NCBI GenBank assembly: GCA_020444245.1
Contig: JAHLLI010000010.1
Span: 104,095 to 168,094, forward strand
Length of the DNA stretch: 64,000 nucleotides
Direction: 5' to 3'
Source of the DNA: Actinomycetales bacterium
GTDB lineage: Bacteria > Actinomycetota > Actinomycetes > Actinomycetales > Cellulomonadaceae
The notes beneath the pieces are model-generated. The model was not told where the DNA came from and searched no databases. It saw nothing but the letters and a program-made list of their open reading frames with translations. The first letter of the stretch is position 1, and the number at the start of each line of letters is the position of its first letter. This document shows, piece after piece, positions 8,211 through 15,674 of the stretch. The translations under genes and the position numbers were made by a program.

Positions 8211-8363
8211 ATGACGATGGACTGGGACGGCGACGAAGGAGCCGGCCTCGGCCGGCCGGGTTTCGACACGGTCGAGCACACCCTGTTCCACCCGACCATC
8301 GGGCCCGCGGTCGGCCCGGCGGGGCTGCGCGGACTCACCGACGTGCGGGGTGACGCACGATGA
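8211..8363 (+). CDS. Small acidic ORF of unknown function
   Basis: A 50-codon ORF with a very good ribosome site (GAGAGGAGGGCACGA directly before the ATG). The product starts MTMDWDGDEGAG and has no hydrophobic segment. The stop overlaps the start of the next small ORF by 4 bases, an arrangement typical of real translational coupling. Family not recognised. It may be part of the same transcript as the genes at 8577 and 10085. Confidence 0.5.
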   Translation: MTMDWDGDEGAGLGRPGFDTVEHTLFHPTIGPAVGPAGLRGLTDVRGDAR

Positions 8364-8461
8364 CCCCCCGAGCGCAGGGCTGGATGCTCGCCGCCCTCGT
8401 CGCAGCGGCCGTGCTGCTCGTGGTGCTGGACGCGTGGGCGTTCGGGACCAGCTGGGCGTGA
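8360..8461 (+). CDS. Single-helix membrane micropeptide
   Basis: A 33-codon ORF starting at an ATG that overlaps the preceding stop (ATGA). After a short basic N-terminus (MTPRAQG) it is one hydrophobic helix, WMLAALVAAAVLLVVLDAW, ending shortly after. Too short for normal gene callers. The coupling and the clean transmembrane profile support it; its position before a membrane coiled-coil protein and a PspA homologue suggests a small envelope-stress component (inference). Confidence 0.5.
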   Translation: MTPRAQGWMLAALVAAAVLLVVLDAWAFGTSWA

Positions 8462-8576
8462 CCCCGGCAGCTGTGGGGGATCTGCCGATCTCCTCACCTT
8501 GGGCCGCCCGCAGGCGCAGCCCGGCCGAGGGCGGAGCGTGCCGTCGTCAGGAACGAGTCGCACGAGAGGAGCACAC

Positions 8577-10016
8577 GTGAGCGACCAACTCGCTTCGATC
8601 GCGGTGATCGGCACCGGCATCCTGTTGGCCATCCTCGGTGTGCTGGTGACGATCTTCGTGGCCAGCGGTCGCCGGGACGCGAGACGACGGCGCGGGGAGC
8701 CGGTCATCGGTGCGGGCGACCGCGGTCGCGTCGAGAGCGATGCCGCGTCGACCGCGTCGCTGCGCAGGCGCGCCAACGCCTCGCTCGTCGCGATCGACGA
8801 CGCGCTCAGGAACTGGGAGCAGGAACTCGGCTTCGCCCAGGCGCAGTTCGGGTCCCGGGCGGCGGCGCCGCTGCAGGCAGCCGTTGCCACCGCGAAGGGT
8901 CGCGTCGCTCGTGCGTTCGCCCTGCGAGGTGGGCTCGACGACGCCGCGCCCTCGAGTGAGGCTCGGGTCCGCGAGGTCGCGACCGAGATCATCCGCATCT
9001 GCCACGAGGTCACGCGTGACCTCGACACCCATGCGCACGACTTCGACTCCGAGCGCGCCGCCCAGGCACACACCCCGGCCCTGCTGGATGAGCTCTCCCG
9101 CAAGGGTCGGCTGCTCGGTGCGCGCAGCGCTGCCGCGCGAAGGACCCTCGAGGCCCTGGCGCACTCGTACCCCGCCGTCGCACTCGCCGCGGTCAGCGCG
9201 AACCCCGATCTGGTCGACGCACTCGCGGATGAGGCAGCCGCGAGTGTCGCGGCGGGTCGCGACGCACTCGCGGAGGCGGACCGGGCGGCAGCGGCCGCGG
9301 CAGCCCGTGCCGCACAGTCCGCCGTCGACCGGGCGACCGGGCTTCTCGATGACGTCGATCAGCTCCCCGCGCAGCTCCAGGACGCCGCGAGCCACCTCGA
9401 CGCAGCTGTTGCGGTCCTGCGCGAGGAGATCGCCCGGGCCGAGCAGTTGGCGCCCGCGGATCCCACGGTCGGCTCCGCGGCGTCTGCCGCGACCGCTGCG
9501 CTCGCAGCCGCGCAGGACGCTCGCGCCGATGGTGACCTCGTCAGCGCGCTGCGCGCCGTCACGCAGCAGCGGGCCGAGCTCGCAACCGCCCTGGCCACGT
9601 CGCGCGAGCGCGCGGGCCGCGCCGAGCAGGCGCGCTCCCGGCTCACCGAACTCCTTGACCAGACGAATGCCCGGATCGGCGCCGTGACCGCCTACATCGA
9701 CACGCACCGCGACGCCGTCGGAGCCGACGCTCGCACACGACTGGCCGCGGGCGTCCGCCACGCCGACCAGGCGCTGGCTCAGACCGACGGCGAACCTGAG
9801 AAGGCCCTCATGGCGGCGGCCACCGCCGCCCGACTCGTCGGGGAGGCGCAGGCGCTCGCGGAGCACGACGTAGCCACCGCGGGGGGCAATGGCCCGCAAT
9901 GGCTCGGTGGAGCCTCGCCCGGCTCCTCCGGGAGCGCGGAGCTGGTGCTCGGAGGGGTCCTCGTCGACCAGCTTCTCCGAGGCCACGGTCGCGGCCTTCG
10001 CGGCCGGGGCTGCTGA
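8577..10016 (+). CDS. Membrane-anchored coiled-coil protein, TPM-protein-like but lacking the TPM domain
   Basis: A 479-residue protein with one N-terminal helix (LASIAVIGTGILLAILGVLVTIFV), a basic stop-transfer stretch, then about 380 residues of Ala-rich helix with coiled-coil character, and a Gly/Ser tail (PQWLGGASPGSSGSAELV, then LGGVLVDQLL). The tail and helical part resemble the C-terminal two thirds of the TPM-domain proteins that precede pspA in actinobacteria, but the extracytoplasmic TPM domain is absent. The GTG at 8577 has an AGAGGAG site; it lies 68 bases before the pspA homologue. Confidence 0.8.
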   Translation: MSDQLASIAVIGTGILLAILGVLVTIFVASGRRDARRRRGEPVIGAGDRGRVESDAASTASLRRRANASLVAIDDALRNWEQELGFAQAQFGSRAAAPLQAAVATAKGRVARAFALRGGLDDAAPSSEARVREVATEIIRICHEVTRDLDTHAHDFDSERAAQAHTPALLDELSRKGRLLGARSAAARRTLEALAHSYPAVALAAVSANPDLVDALADEAAASVAAGRDALAEADRAAAAAAARAAQSAVDRATGLLDDVDQLPAQLQDAASHLDAAVAVLREEIARAEQLAPADPTVGSAASAATAALAAAQDARADGDLVSALRAVTQQRAELATALATSRERAGRAEQARSRLTELLDQTNARIGAVTAYIDTHRDAVGADARTRLAAGVRHADQALAQTDGEPEKALMAAATAARLVGEAQALAEHDVATAGGNGPQWLGGASPGSSGSAELVLGGVLVDQLLRGHGRGLRGRGC

Positions 10017-10084
10017 CCCGACACCGACACCCCGTCCCGACACGTGTCGCCGGACGGCAGGACTGCTGACGAAAGGAACGACCC

Positions 10085-10804
10085 ATGGCAGACAAGCAGA
10101 CCGTGCTCGGTCGAATCTCCCAGCTCGCGAAGGCGAACATCAACTCGCTGCTGGACCGCGCGGAGGACCCCGGCACGATGATCGACCAGCTCATCCGCGA
10201 CTACCGGAACAACATCGCCGAGGCCCAGGACGCCGTTGCCCAGACGATCGGCAACCTCCGACTGGCGCAGCAGGATCATGCTGCTGACGTCGCGGCGGCG
10301 GCGGACTGGGGGCGCAAGGCGCTCGCCGCGTCGAGCCGCGCGGACGAGCTGCGGGCCGCTGGAGAGACGGCAGACACCGACAGGTTCGACAGCCTCGCCA
10401 AGGCCGCGATCAGCAGGCAGATCACCGCCGAGCGGGACGCCGCCACGGCCGAGCCGGTGATCGCCGCGCAGGCCGAGGTCGTCGACAAGCTCAAGTCCGG
10501 GCTGACCGCGATGAAGGAGACGCTTGCCGACCTCCAGACCCGCCGAGACTCGCTGGTAGCCCGGCAGAAGAGCACCGAAGCCCAGTCCAAGGTCCAAGGT
10601 GCGTTCTCGGCGATCGACGTCCTCGACCCGACGAGCGAGATCGCCCGCTTCGAGGACAAGGTGCGGCGCGACGAGGCCCACGCCGCCGGCCAGGCCGAAG
10701 TCGCAGCCTCGTCGATCGAGGCGCAGTTCGAAGAGCTCGAGACGTCCGGCGGGGCCCTGGAGGTCGAGGCCCGGCTCGCCGCGCTCAAGCACCGGGACGC
10801 CTGA
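10085..10804 (+). CDS. pspA: PspA/IM30-family membrane-stress protein
   Basis: A 239-residue, almost wholly helical protein of the PspA/Vipp1 family. It starts with the amphipathic helix (LGRISQLAKANINSLLDRAE), continues with the typical DPGTMIDQLIRDYRNNIAEA, and ends with short helices that include SIEAQFEELE. These proteins polymerise on the inner face of the membrane to protect it. A GAAAGGAACGACCC ribosome region precedes the ATG. It forms a unit with the membrane coiled-coil gene at 8577, the usual actinobacterial pairing. Confidence 0.92.
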   Translation: MADKQTVLGRISQLAKANINSLLDRAEDPGTMIDQLIRDYRNNIAEAQDAVAQTIGNLRLAQQDHAADVAAAADWGRKALAASSRADELRAAGETADTDRFDSLAKAAISRQITAERDAATAEPVIAAQAEVVDKLKSGLTAMKETLADLQTRRDSLVARQKSTEAQSKVQGAFSAIDVLDPTSEIARFEDKVRRDEAHAAGQAEVAASSIEAQFEELETSGGALEVEARLAALKHRDA

Positions 10805-10912
10805 CAGGGTTCGACGTCCTGAGGCTTCGCCGGGCTGAAGGCTCGATCAAGGAACCGTCAAGATGCTGCCCACTCGGTGGGCGGGCGGGCCGAGGTCTGG
10901 TTTCATTCCGCC

Positions 10913-10990
10913 ATGCGTGAGATGACGACACACCGGTGCACCGCGGCCGCCGCGGTGCACCGGTGTCGCCTCCGCAGCTCCTGTCGCTGA
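10913..10990 (+). CDS. Putative Cys/Arg-containing leader peptide upstream of an amino acid ABC importer
   Basis: A 25-codon ORF ending VHRCRLRSSCR-stop, with three cysteines and many arginines. Actinobacteria carry short conserved leader peptides with a similar ...SALCR ending before sulfur-assimilation and transporter genes, where stalling at Cys codons is thought to control the downstream genes; the likeness here is at the C-terminus only. The ORF contains the whole 37-base hairpin at 10930-10966, and its stop lies inside a second palindrome (10982-10996). It ends 103 bases before the substrate-binding lipoprotein gene. No clear ribosome site is seen, so it may be leaderless. Confidence 0.5.
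   Translation: MREMTTHRCTAAAAVHRCRLRSSCR
10930..10966. repeat. Perfect inverted repeat, 17-bp arms and 3-base loop
   Basis: ACACCGGTGCACCGCGG is followed by CCG and then its exact reverse complement. No T-run follows, so it is not a standard terminator by itself. It sits within the leader ORF and before the ABC importer, which suits an attenuator or pause hairpin; it could also end pspA transcription. Confidence 0.85.
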
Positions 10991-10996
10991 GCGACA
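10982..10996. promoter_or_regulatory. Short perfect palindrome TGTCGCT-G-AGCGACA
   Basis: Seven-base arms around one base, overlapping the stop codon of the leader ORF. It could be a repressor site or an alternative stem competing with the larger hairpin just upstream. Inference from position only. Confidence 0.4.
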
Positions 10997-11093
10997 CCGC
11001 GGACTGCCCAGCAGCCGCCCGCGCGCCGTGCGCGCGCCCCAGGGACTCCCGCGCGACGCGGCCCGACCCGCCCACCCACCGAAAGGCTCTGCC

Positions 11094-11921
11094 ATGCGTT
11101 CGTTCGCTCGCCCACGCACCCATCGCACCGCGGCCGCCGCTGCCTTCGTCGCCCTCACGCTCGCCACGGCCGCTTGCTCCGCGGCCGGACCGACGCCGTC
11201 GGCCTCGGCCGCCGACGCCTCGCTCACCGCTGTGCAGGAGTCCGGAACCCTGGTCGTGGCGACCGAGGGCACCTACCGGCCCTTCTCGTTCCACGACGCC
11301 GGGACGGGAGAGCTGACCGGCTACGACGTCGAGGTCGCCCGAGCCGTCGCCGAGCGGCTCGGCGTCCGTGTCACGTTCGAGGAGACGCAGTGGGACGGCA
11401 TCTTCGCCGGCCTGGACGCCGGGCGGTTCGACATGATCGCCAACCAGGTCTCGATCACCCCGGAGCGGGAACAGGCCTACGGCTTCTCCACGCCCTACAC
11501 AGTCTCGACCGGTGCGATCGTGGTGCGATCTGACGACACCTCGATCTCCTCCTTCGCGGACCTGGCGGGCAAGCGCACAGCGCAGTCCCTGACGAGCAAC
11601 TGGTACGACCTCGCCGAGTCCAGCGGCGCTCAGATCGAACCGATCGAGGGCTGGGCTCAAGCGGTCGCACTGGTCGAGCAGGGGCGGGTCGACGCCACCA
11701 TCAACGACACCCTCACCTTCCTCGACTACCAGCAGCAGACCGGCGACACCGGTCTCCGCATCGCCGCGCGCACGACCGACACGTCGTCCAGCGCGTTCGC
11801 GTTCCGGCAGGGCAGCACCGCCCTCGTGAGCGCCGTCGACGACGCGCTGGAGTCGCTGCGGGCAGACGGCACCCTCGCCCGGATCTCCACGACATACTTC
11901 GGCGAGGACGTGTCCGGGTGA
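11094..11921 (+). CDS. Polar amino acid ABC transporter substrate-binding lipoprotein (cystine-type)
   Basis: A 275-residue family 3 solute-binding protein. It has a lipoprotein signal (AAAAAFVALTLATAAC, lipid-attachment Cys at about 27) and typical motifs TLVVATEGTYRPFSF, GYDVEVARAVAERLGV, ETQWDGIFAGLDAGRFD and DLAGKRTAQSLTSNW. This subgroup binds cystine, glutamine, histidine or similar amino acids; the Cys-containing leader ORF upstream favours a sulfur amino acid (inference). The ATG at 11094 has a GAAAGG site. Permease and ATPase genes follow on the same strand. Confidence 0.92.
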   Translation: MRSFARPRTHRTAAAAAFVALTLATAACSAAGPTPSASAADASLTAVQESGTLVVATEGTYRPFSFHDAGTGELTGYDVEVARAVAERLGVRVTFEETQWDGIFAGLDAGRFDMIANQVSITPEREQAYGFSTPYTVSTGAIVVRSDDTSISSFADLAGKRTAQSLTSNWYDLAESSGAQIEPIEGWAQAVALVEQGRVDATINDTLTFLDYQQQTGDTGLRIAARTTDTSSSAFAFRQGSTALVSAVDDALESLRADGTLARISTTYFGEDVSG

Positions 11922-11946
11922 GCGGCCACGCCTCGAGGCCCAGGCC

Positions 11947-12609
11947 GTGAGTGACGGGTGGACGCAGGCGCTGCACGCGCTGGGGCCGATGATCACCGGG
12001 GCGTTGCTCGGTACCGTCCCGCTGGCGCTCGCGTCCTTCAGCCTCGGTCTGGCTCTGGCGCTCGGGGTCGCACTCATGAGGCTGTCCCGGCACCGCATGC
12101 TGGTCGCGCCGGCCCGGGCGTACGTCTCGGTGATCCGCGGTACGCCGTTGCTCGTCCAGCTGTTCGTGGTGTTCTACGGCCTGCCGGCGGTCGGCATCGT
12201 CATCCCGCCGTGGCCGAGCGCAATCCTCGCGTTCTCGCTCAACGTTGCCGGCTACACGGCCGAGACCGTACGCGCGGCGGTCGCGGCAGTCCCGCGAGGC
12301 CAGTGGGACGCCGCCTACATGATGGGCATGTCCCACACGATGACGCTACGCAAGGTCGTCCTCCCCCAGGCGGCCCGGATCGCGGTCCCACCGCTGTCGA
12401 ACAGCTTCATCGCCCTGGTGAAAGACACATCGCTCGCCTCGCTCGTGCTGGTCACCGAGCTGTTCCGCCGCGCACAGCAGATCGCCGCGTTCACCCAGGA
12501 CTTCATGCGTCTGTACGTTGAAGCGGCCCTCGTCTACTGGGCGGTCTGCCTTGCCCTGTCCGCCGGCCAGTCGGCCCTCGAGAGGCGGTTGACGCGCTAT
12601 GCCATCTGA
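11947..12609 (+). CDS. Polar amino acid ABC transporter permease
   Basis: A 220-residue permease of the His/Glu/Gln/Arg/cystine family with about five helices, the conserved start of the membrane domain GALLGTVPLALASFSLGL, the VIRGTPLLVQLFVVFYGLP segment, and the ATPase-contact loop QWDAAYMMGMSHTMTLRKVV followed by PQAARIAVPPLSNSFIALVKDTS. It starts at GTG 11947, 25 bases after the lipoprotein stop. Its 3' end overlaps the ATPase gene by 11 bases. Only one permease gene is present, so the pore would be a homodimer. Confidence 0.94.
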   Translation: MSDGWTQALHALGPMITGALLGTVPLALASFSLGLALALGVALMRLSRHRMLVAPARAYVSVIRGTPLLVQLFVVFYGLPAVGIVIPPWPSAILAFSLNVAGYTAETVRAAVAAVPRGQWDAAYMMGMSHTMTLRKVVLPQAARIAVPPLSNSFIALVKDTSLASLVLVTELFRRAQQIAAFTQDFMRLYVEAALVYWAVCLALSAGQSALERRLTRYAI

Positions 12610-13381
12610 ACGCCTCGAACCCAGCACACGCCGCACCCCCGTGCTGTCGGTACGCGGCCTACGGGCGAGCATCGCCGGGCGGAGCGTGCTGCGCGGCGTG
12701 GACCTCACCGTGAACCGCTCCGGCGTCCTGGCCGTGATCGGACCGTCCGGCTCCGGCAAGACGACCCTGCTGCGCTGCCTCAACGGGCTGCACGTCGCCG
12801 ACGCTGGCCGGATCACCGCCGGCACCGGGCCCGACGTCCACTTCGACGACGCCGCCGGGCGCCGAGACGCACCGCGCCTGCGCCACCGGTCGGCGATGGT
12901 CTTCCAGCACCACAACCTCTTCCCGCACATGACCGCGATGCAGAACGTGTGCGTGGGACCGATCGCCGTCCAACGTCGCGCCGCCGACCTGGTCGAGCAG
13001 GAGGCTCGCGCGCTGCTGGACAGATTCGGCATCGGCGACCGAGCGTCGAGCTATCCCAACGAGCTCTCCGGAGGCCAGCAGCAACGGGTGGGCCTCGCCC
13101 GAGCCCTCGCGCTGAGGCCGGACCTGCTCCTGGTCGACGAACCCACCTCCGCCCTGGATCCCGAGCTCGTCGGCGACGTGCTGCAGCTGATGTCGGAGCT
13201 CGCCGCCGAAGGATGGACGATGGTGGTGGTCACCCACGAGCTCGCGTTCGCCGCGGACATCGCCGACCACATCGCCTTCCTGCACGAAGGACGGGTGCTC
13301 GAGGAAGGTCCCCCGGGAGCGGTCCTCCGAAGCCCCGAGCACGACAGGACGCGCCAGTTCGTCGCCCGACTCGCCCACTGA
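12599..13381 (+). CDS. Polar amino acid ABC transporter ATP-binding protein
   Basis: A 260-residue ABC ATPase: Walker A GPSGSGKTT, Q-loop VFQHHNLFPHMTAMQN, signature LSGGQQQRVGLARAL, Walker B LLLVDEPTSALDPE and H-loop VVTHELAFA. The GlnQ/TcyC-type pattern fits a polar amino acid importer. It starts within the permease gene. A segment rich in Asp/Arg (around GPDVHFDDAAGRRDAPRL) between Walker A and the Q-loop is longer than in standard GlnQ. Confidence 0.95.
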   Translation: MPSERLEPSTRRTPVLSVRGLRASIAGRSVLRGVDLTVNRSGVLAVIGPSGSGKTTLLRCLNGLHVADAGRITAGTGPDVHFDDAAGRRDAPRLRHRSAMVFQHHNLFPHMTAMQNVCVGPIAVQRRAADLVEQEARALLDRFGIGDRASSYPNELSGGQQQRVGLARALALRPDLLLVDEPTSALDPELVGDVLQLMSELAAEGWTMVVVTHELAFAADIADHIAFLHEGRVLEEGPPGAVLRSPEHDRTRQFVARLAH

Positions 13382-13395
13382 CCTCGTCGCTCGTG

Positions 13396-13513
13396 CGCCA
13401 CGGCCGGCGGCCGGGTTCGATCGGCCTCGCCACCCGCCGAACTGGAAGAGACCTACTACCGTCAGAACACCGCCGAGGCGACCGCCGACGCGTCAGCTGC
13501 GAACCTCCACTGA
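13396..13513 (+). pseudogene. 3' remnant of an IS3-family transposase gene
   Basis: Two adjoining frames read RRPGSIGLAT and then PPAELEETYYRQNTAEATA ending in NLH-stop at 13511-13513. This is the characteristic C-terminus of actinobacterial IS3-family OrfB transposases (RLHGSIGLxPPAEFEExYYRQN). Only about 40 codons remain and they are shifted by a frame change near 13430, so it is dead. The rest of the IS is gone, most likely removed with the neighbouring CDF gene part by recombination. Confidence 0.7.
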
Positions 13514-13547
13514 ACCCGGGGCGAGACAGTCAGCCAGGTCAGTCGCG

Positions 13548-13721
13548 TCACGCACGTCGTTCTTGACCCGCCGGTAGCGATGAGGCGATCACACCAACAG
13601 TCACCTCGACGGCCATGAACGCCAAGATCAGCGCCAACGCCACCCGAGATAGCGACTGTCCCGGCTTTCGCCGTCGGGTGCGGTGCCGCCGACAGCGTGC
13701 TGGTGACCCGTCATTGGGCAT
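13548..13721 (-). pseudogene. Truncated N-terminal stub of a second CDF cation transporter
   Basis: A 57-codon ORF with a basic start and then SLSRVALALILAFMAVEVTVGVIASSL compressed around the first transmembrane helix, which matches the first helix of CzcD-type CDF transporters (LALALxLAFMVVEVxGGxxSxSL). After that helix the frame ends in PAGQERRA-stop, so the remaining five helices and the metal site are missing. It starts 11 bases inside the end of the intact CDF gene. The IS3 tail at 13396-13513 lies just beyond the break, which suggests IS-linked deletion. Confidence 0.6.
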
Positions 13722-14436
13722 TCTCCGATCGGATGGGATCATCCCGGCTCGACCGGTCTTGACCCTTGTCGTTTTGGTCTTGCTCGTCGTGGTCGTGGAC
13801 GAGTTCGCCTTCCCAGGCTTCGCGGCCCTCCTTGATGGCGAACACGGCGATGACGAGCCCGGCGACTGGGTCGAGCCAGCCGGCCCCGGTGACGGTGTAC
13901 AGGACCAGTCCGGCCAGGGTGGAGATGCTGAGCAGTACACAGATCCGGGTCTCGGCCGCATCCGCCAGGATCAGCGGGTCTCCACCGAGCTGCTCTCCGA
14001 CCCGACGTTTGGCGCGGGCCAGTATCGGCATCACGATGATCGACAGTGCCAAGAGCACGATGCCGACGGTGCTGTGCCGAGGGCTGTCCCCACCGATCAG
14101 GGATCGGACGCCCTCGACCACCACGTAGCCGGCCAGCAGGAAGAACGTGACGGCGACCAGCTTCAACGCCCGGCGCTCCCGCCGTTCGTCGGCGTGTCCG
14201 TGGCGCAGCCGGGCCGACAGCCGCAGCCCGACCAGCACCGCCGAGATCGACTCGATTCCGGAGTCCAGGCCGAACCCGACCAGCGACACCAAGCCTGCCA
14301 GCAGTCCCGCGGTGACCGCCACCGCGCCTTCGACCACGTTGTAGGCGACCGTGAACTGGGCCAGCCGCAGTCCGCCTCGGGTGAGGTGTCGGACGCTGTC
14401 GTCGGCGAGGTCGGCCGGCTCAGCTTCCGGGCTCAC
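13711..14436 (-). CDS. Cation diffusion facilitator family transporter
   Basis: A 241-residue CDF exporter with six hydrophobic stretches. The metal-site positions carry acidic residues: GFGLDSGIES in the second helix and LILADAAETR in the fifth, rather than the HxxxD of classic zinc CDFs. The C-terminus is a His/Asp/Gln-rich tail (VHDHDEQDQNDKGQD) in place of a full cytoplasmic domain. The ATG overlaps the cmtR stop (ATGA), so it is translated with the Cd/Pb sensor; export of Cd, Pb, Zn or a related divalent ion is the likely role. Confidence 0.9.
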   Translation of the reverse strand: MSPEAEPADLADDSVRHLTRGGLRLAQFTVAYNVVEGAVAVTAGLLAGLVSLVGFGLDSGIESISAVLVGLRLSARLRHGHADERRERRALKLVAVTFFLLAGYVVVEGVRSLIGGDSPRHSTVGIVLLALSIIVMPILARAKRRVGEQLGGDPLILADAAETRICVLLSISTLAGLVLYTVTGAGWLDPVAGLVIAVFAIKEGREAWEGELVHDHDEQDQNDKGQDRSSRDDPIRSENAQ

Positions 14437-14831
14437 GGCTGCTCTTCGATCCGGCTAGGCCCGCCTTGGTTGCCGTACACCGGGCACAGCACAACCGCGT
14501 CGCCGGTCGCAGCCAACAGACGCTCCGCCGCAGCCAACACCCCCAGGACGGCGTCGTCGTGACACAGCGAAAACACCGAGGCCCGGCCCACCGGGCGCGA
14601 CTCGACCAGGCCGCAGTCCCGCAGGCAGGCCAGGTGCGCCGACACCGTCGACTGCGCCAGTCCCAGATGCGCAACCAGATCCACCACCCGATGCTCACCC
14701 AGCGTCAGATGCCGCACGATCGTCAACCGGGCGGGCTCACCCAGGCTGCGGAACAGACACGCGGCCGCCGACAACGCCGCCGACTCATCCACCACGCCAC
14801 GCCCCACCACCCCAGTCACATCTATCGGCAT
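14433..14831 (-). CDS. cmtR: CmtR-type cadmium/lead-sensing ArsR/SmtB repressor
   Basis: A 132-residue winged-helix repressor. The recognition region STVSAHLACLRDCGLVESRP contains the paired cysteines of the CmtR C57-x3-C61 site, and a third Cys lies near the C-terminus in VVLCPVYG, matching C102. CmtR leaves its operator on binding Cd(II) or Pb(II). I start it at the ATG at 14831 (MPIDVTG); a longer frame reaches 14897. No ribosome site precedes this ATG, so the message may be leaderless. TATC...GATA half-sites around the start (14826-14846) could be the operator. Confidence 0.88.
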   Translation of the reverse strand: MPIDVTGVVGRGVVDESAALSAAACLFRSLGEPARLTIVRHLTLGEHRVVDLVAHLGLAQSTVSAHLACLRDCGLVESRPVGRASVFSLCHDDAVLGVLAAAERLLAATGDAVVLCPVYGNQGGPSRIEEQP

Positions 14832-14990
14832 GAGACGATGATAGCGGGACGAGGCGTTGCTGTCGTAGTCGGGACGAAGAGGTAGACCAGTGATCACTCA
14901 GACAGCCTGGAACTGCTACCCGTCAGCGGCGTCGAACCTGGCCGGGCCTCGAGCCCTGTTCTGGGGCCCGGAATGCGGTTCGAATTCAAC

Positions 14991-15674
14991 TCAGTCGACG
15001 ATCTCGCCTGTCTCCGGGTCGACCTTCATGCCGTCGATGAGCTGCAGCCTCGGCCTCGACTCCGGGGACCCTCGGCGGCCCGCGGGCGGAGTCGGCACCT
15101 CGTCCTCGGCAGGCAGCGCGGCAAGGTCCGCAGCGAACACCGCCGCCCGGTCGGTCGCCGCGCCGTCGGCCAGGTGACGGGCGTGGCGCCCCTGACCGGG
15201 CCATGGTTGATGGCCGTTCGCGCAGTGCTGCCCGACGCGGTGACGCATCCGGTCGACGAACGCAGGTAGCGCGTACCGGTGCCACTCCTCGAGCGCGTCC
15301 CCGGTCAGAGCAAGACCCGCCCGCCGGCGCAGGTCCGCCAGCACGGCGAGCTCCTGGACCAGGTGTGGGTGGCGTGGCCAGCACGCCGGAACCATGGTCT
15401 CGGCGTCCCACATGTATTCCCGGTTGAGCCAGTTCACCGCCCCGTCGAGCCATTGCCACAGCTGGGCGCGCAACGTCGGGTCGGTGCAGGTGGCGGGGTC
15501 CCAGGGCCGGGCTAGCAGCCGCTGGTCACCGAGAGCGTTCTTCTGCTCGCCGGTCCCGTAGGCGGCAATGTCGAGCTCGGCGTAGGCGCGCTCGATGGCC
15601 CGGCCGGGCCGCGGGAACGCCGCGAGCATGGCCCGCGGGCGCGCGTCCGGCCTGGGGGTCGGCTGAGTAGTCAC
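14991..15674 (-). CDS. Conserved hypothetical protein at the end of the conjugation operon
   Basis: A 227-residue soluble protein. It is Trp-rich in the middle (LWQWLDGAVNWLNREYMWD, then ACWPRHPHLVQELAVLAD), with a Pro/Arg-rich N-terminus and an acidic end (DPETGEIVD). Similar proteins accompany coupling-protein genes in actinobacterial integrative elements and somewhat resemble DUF4913; I am not certain of the family. The start overlaps the coupling-protein stop by 4 bases, so it belongs to the operon. Confidence 0.75.
   Translation of the reverse strand: MTTQPTPRPDARPRAMLAAFPRPGRAIERAYAELDIAAYGTGEQKNALGDQRLLARPWDPATCTDPTLRAQLWQWLDGAVNWLNREYMWDAETMVPACWPRHPHLVQELAVLADLRRRAGLALTGDALEEWHRYALPAFVDRMRHRVGQHCANGHQPWPGQGRHARHLADGAATDRAAVFAADLAALPAEDEVPTPPAGRRGSPESRPRLQLIDGMKVDPETGEIVD

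Noticed and set aside
10930..10966. Simple intrinsic terminator of pspA
   Set aside because: The hairpin is perfect but lacks a T-run and sits within a conserved-looking leader ORF directly upstream of the importer, so an attenuator role is at least as likely. I kept it as a repeat.
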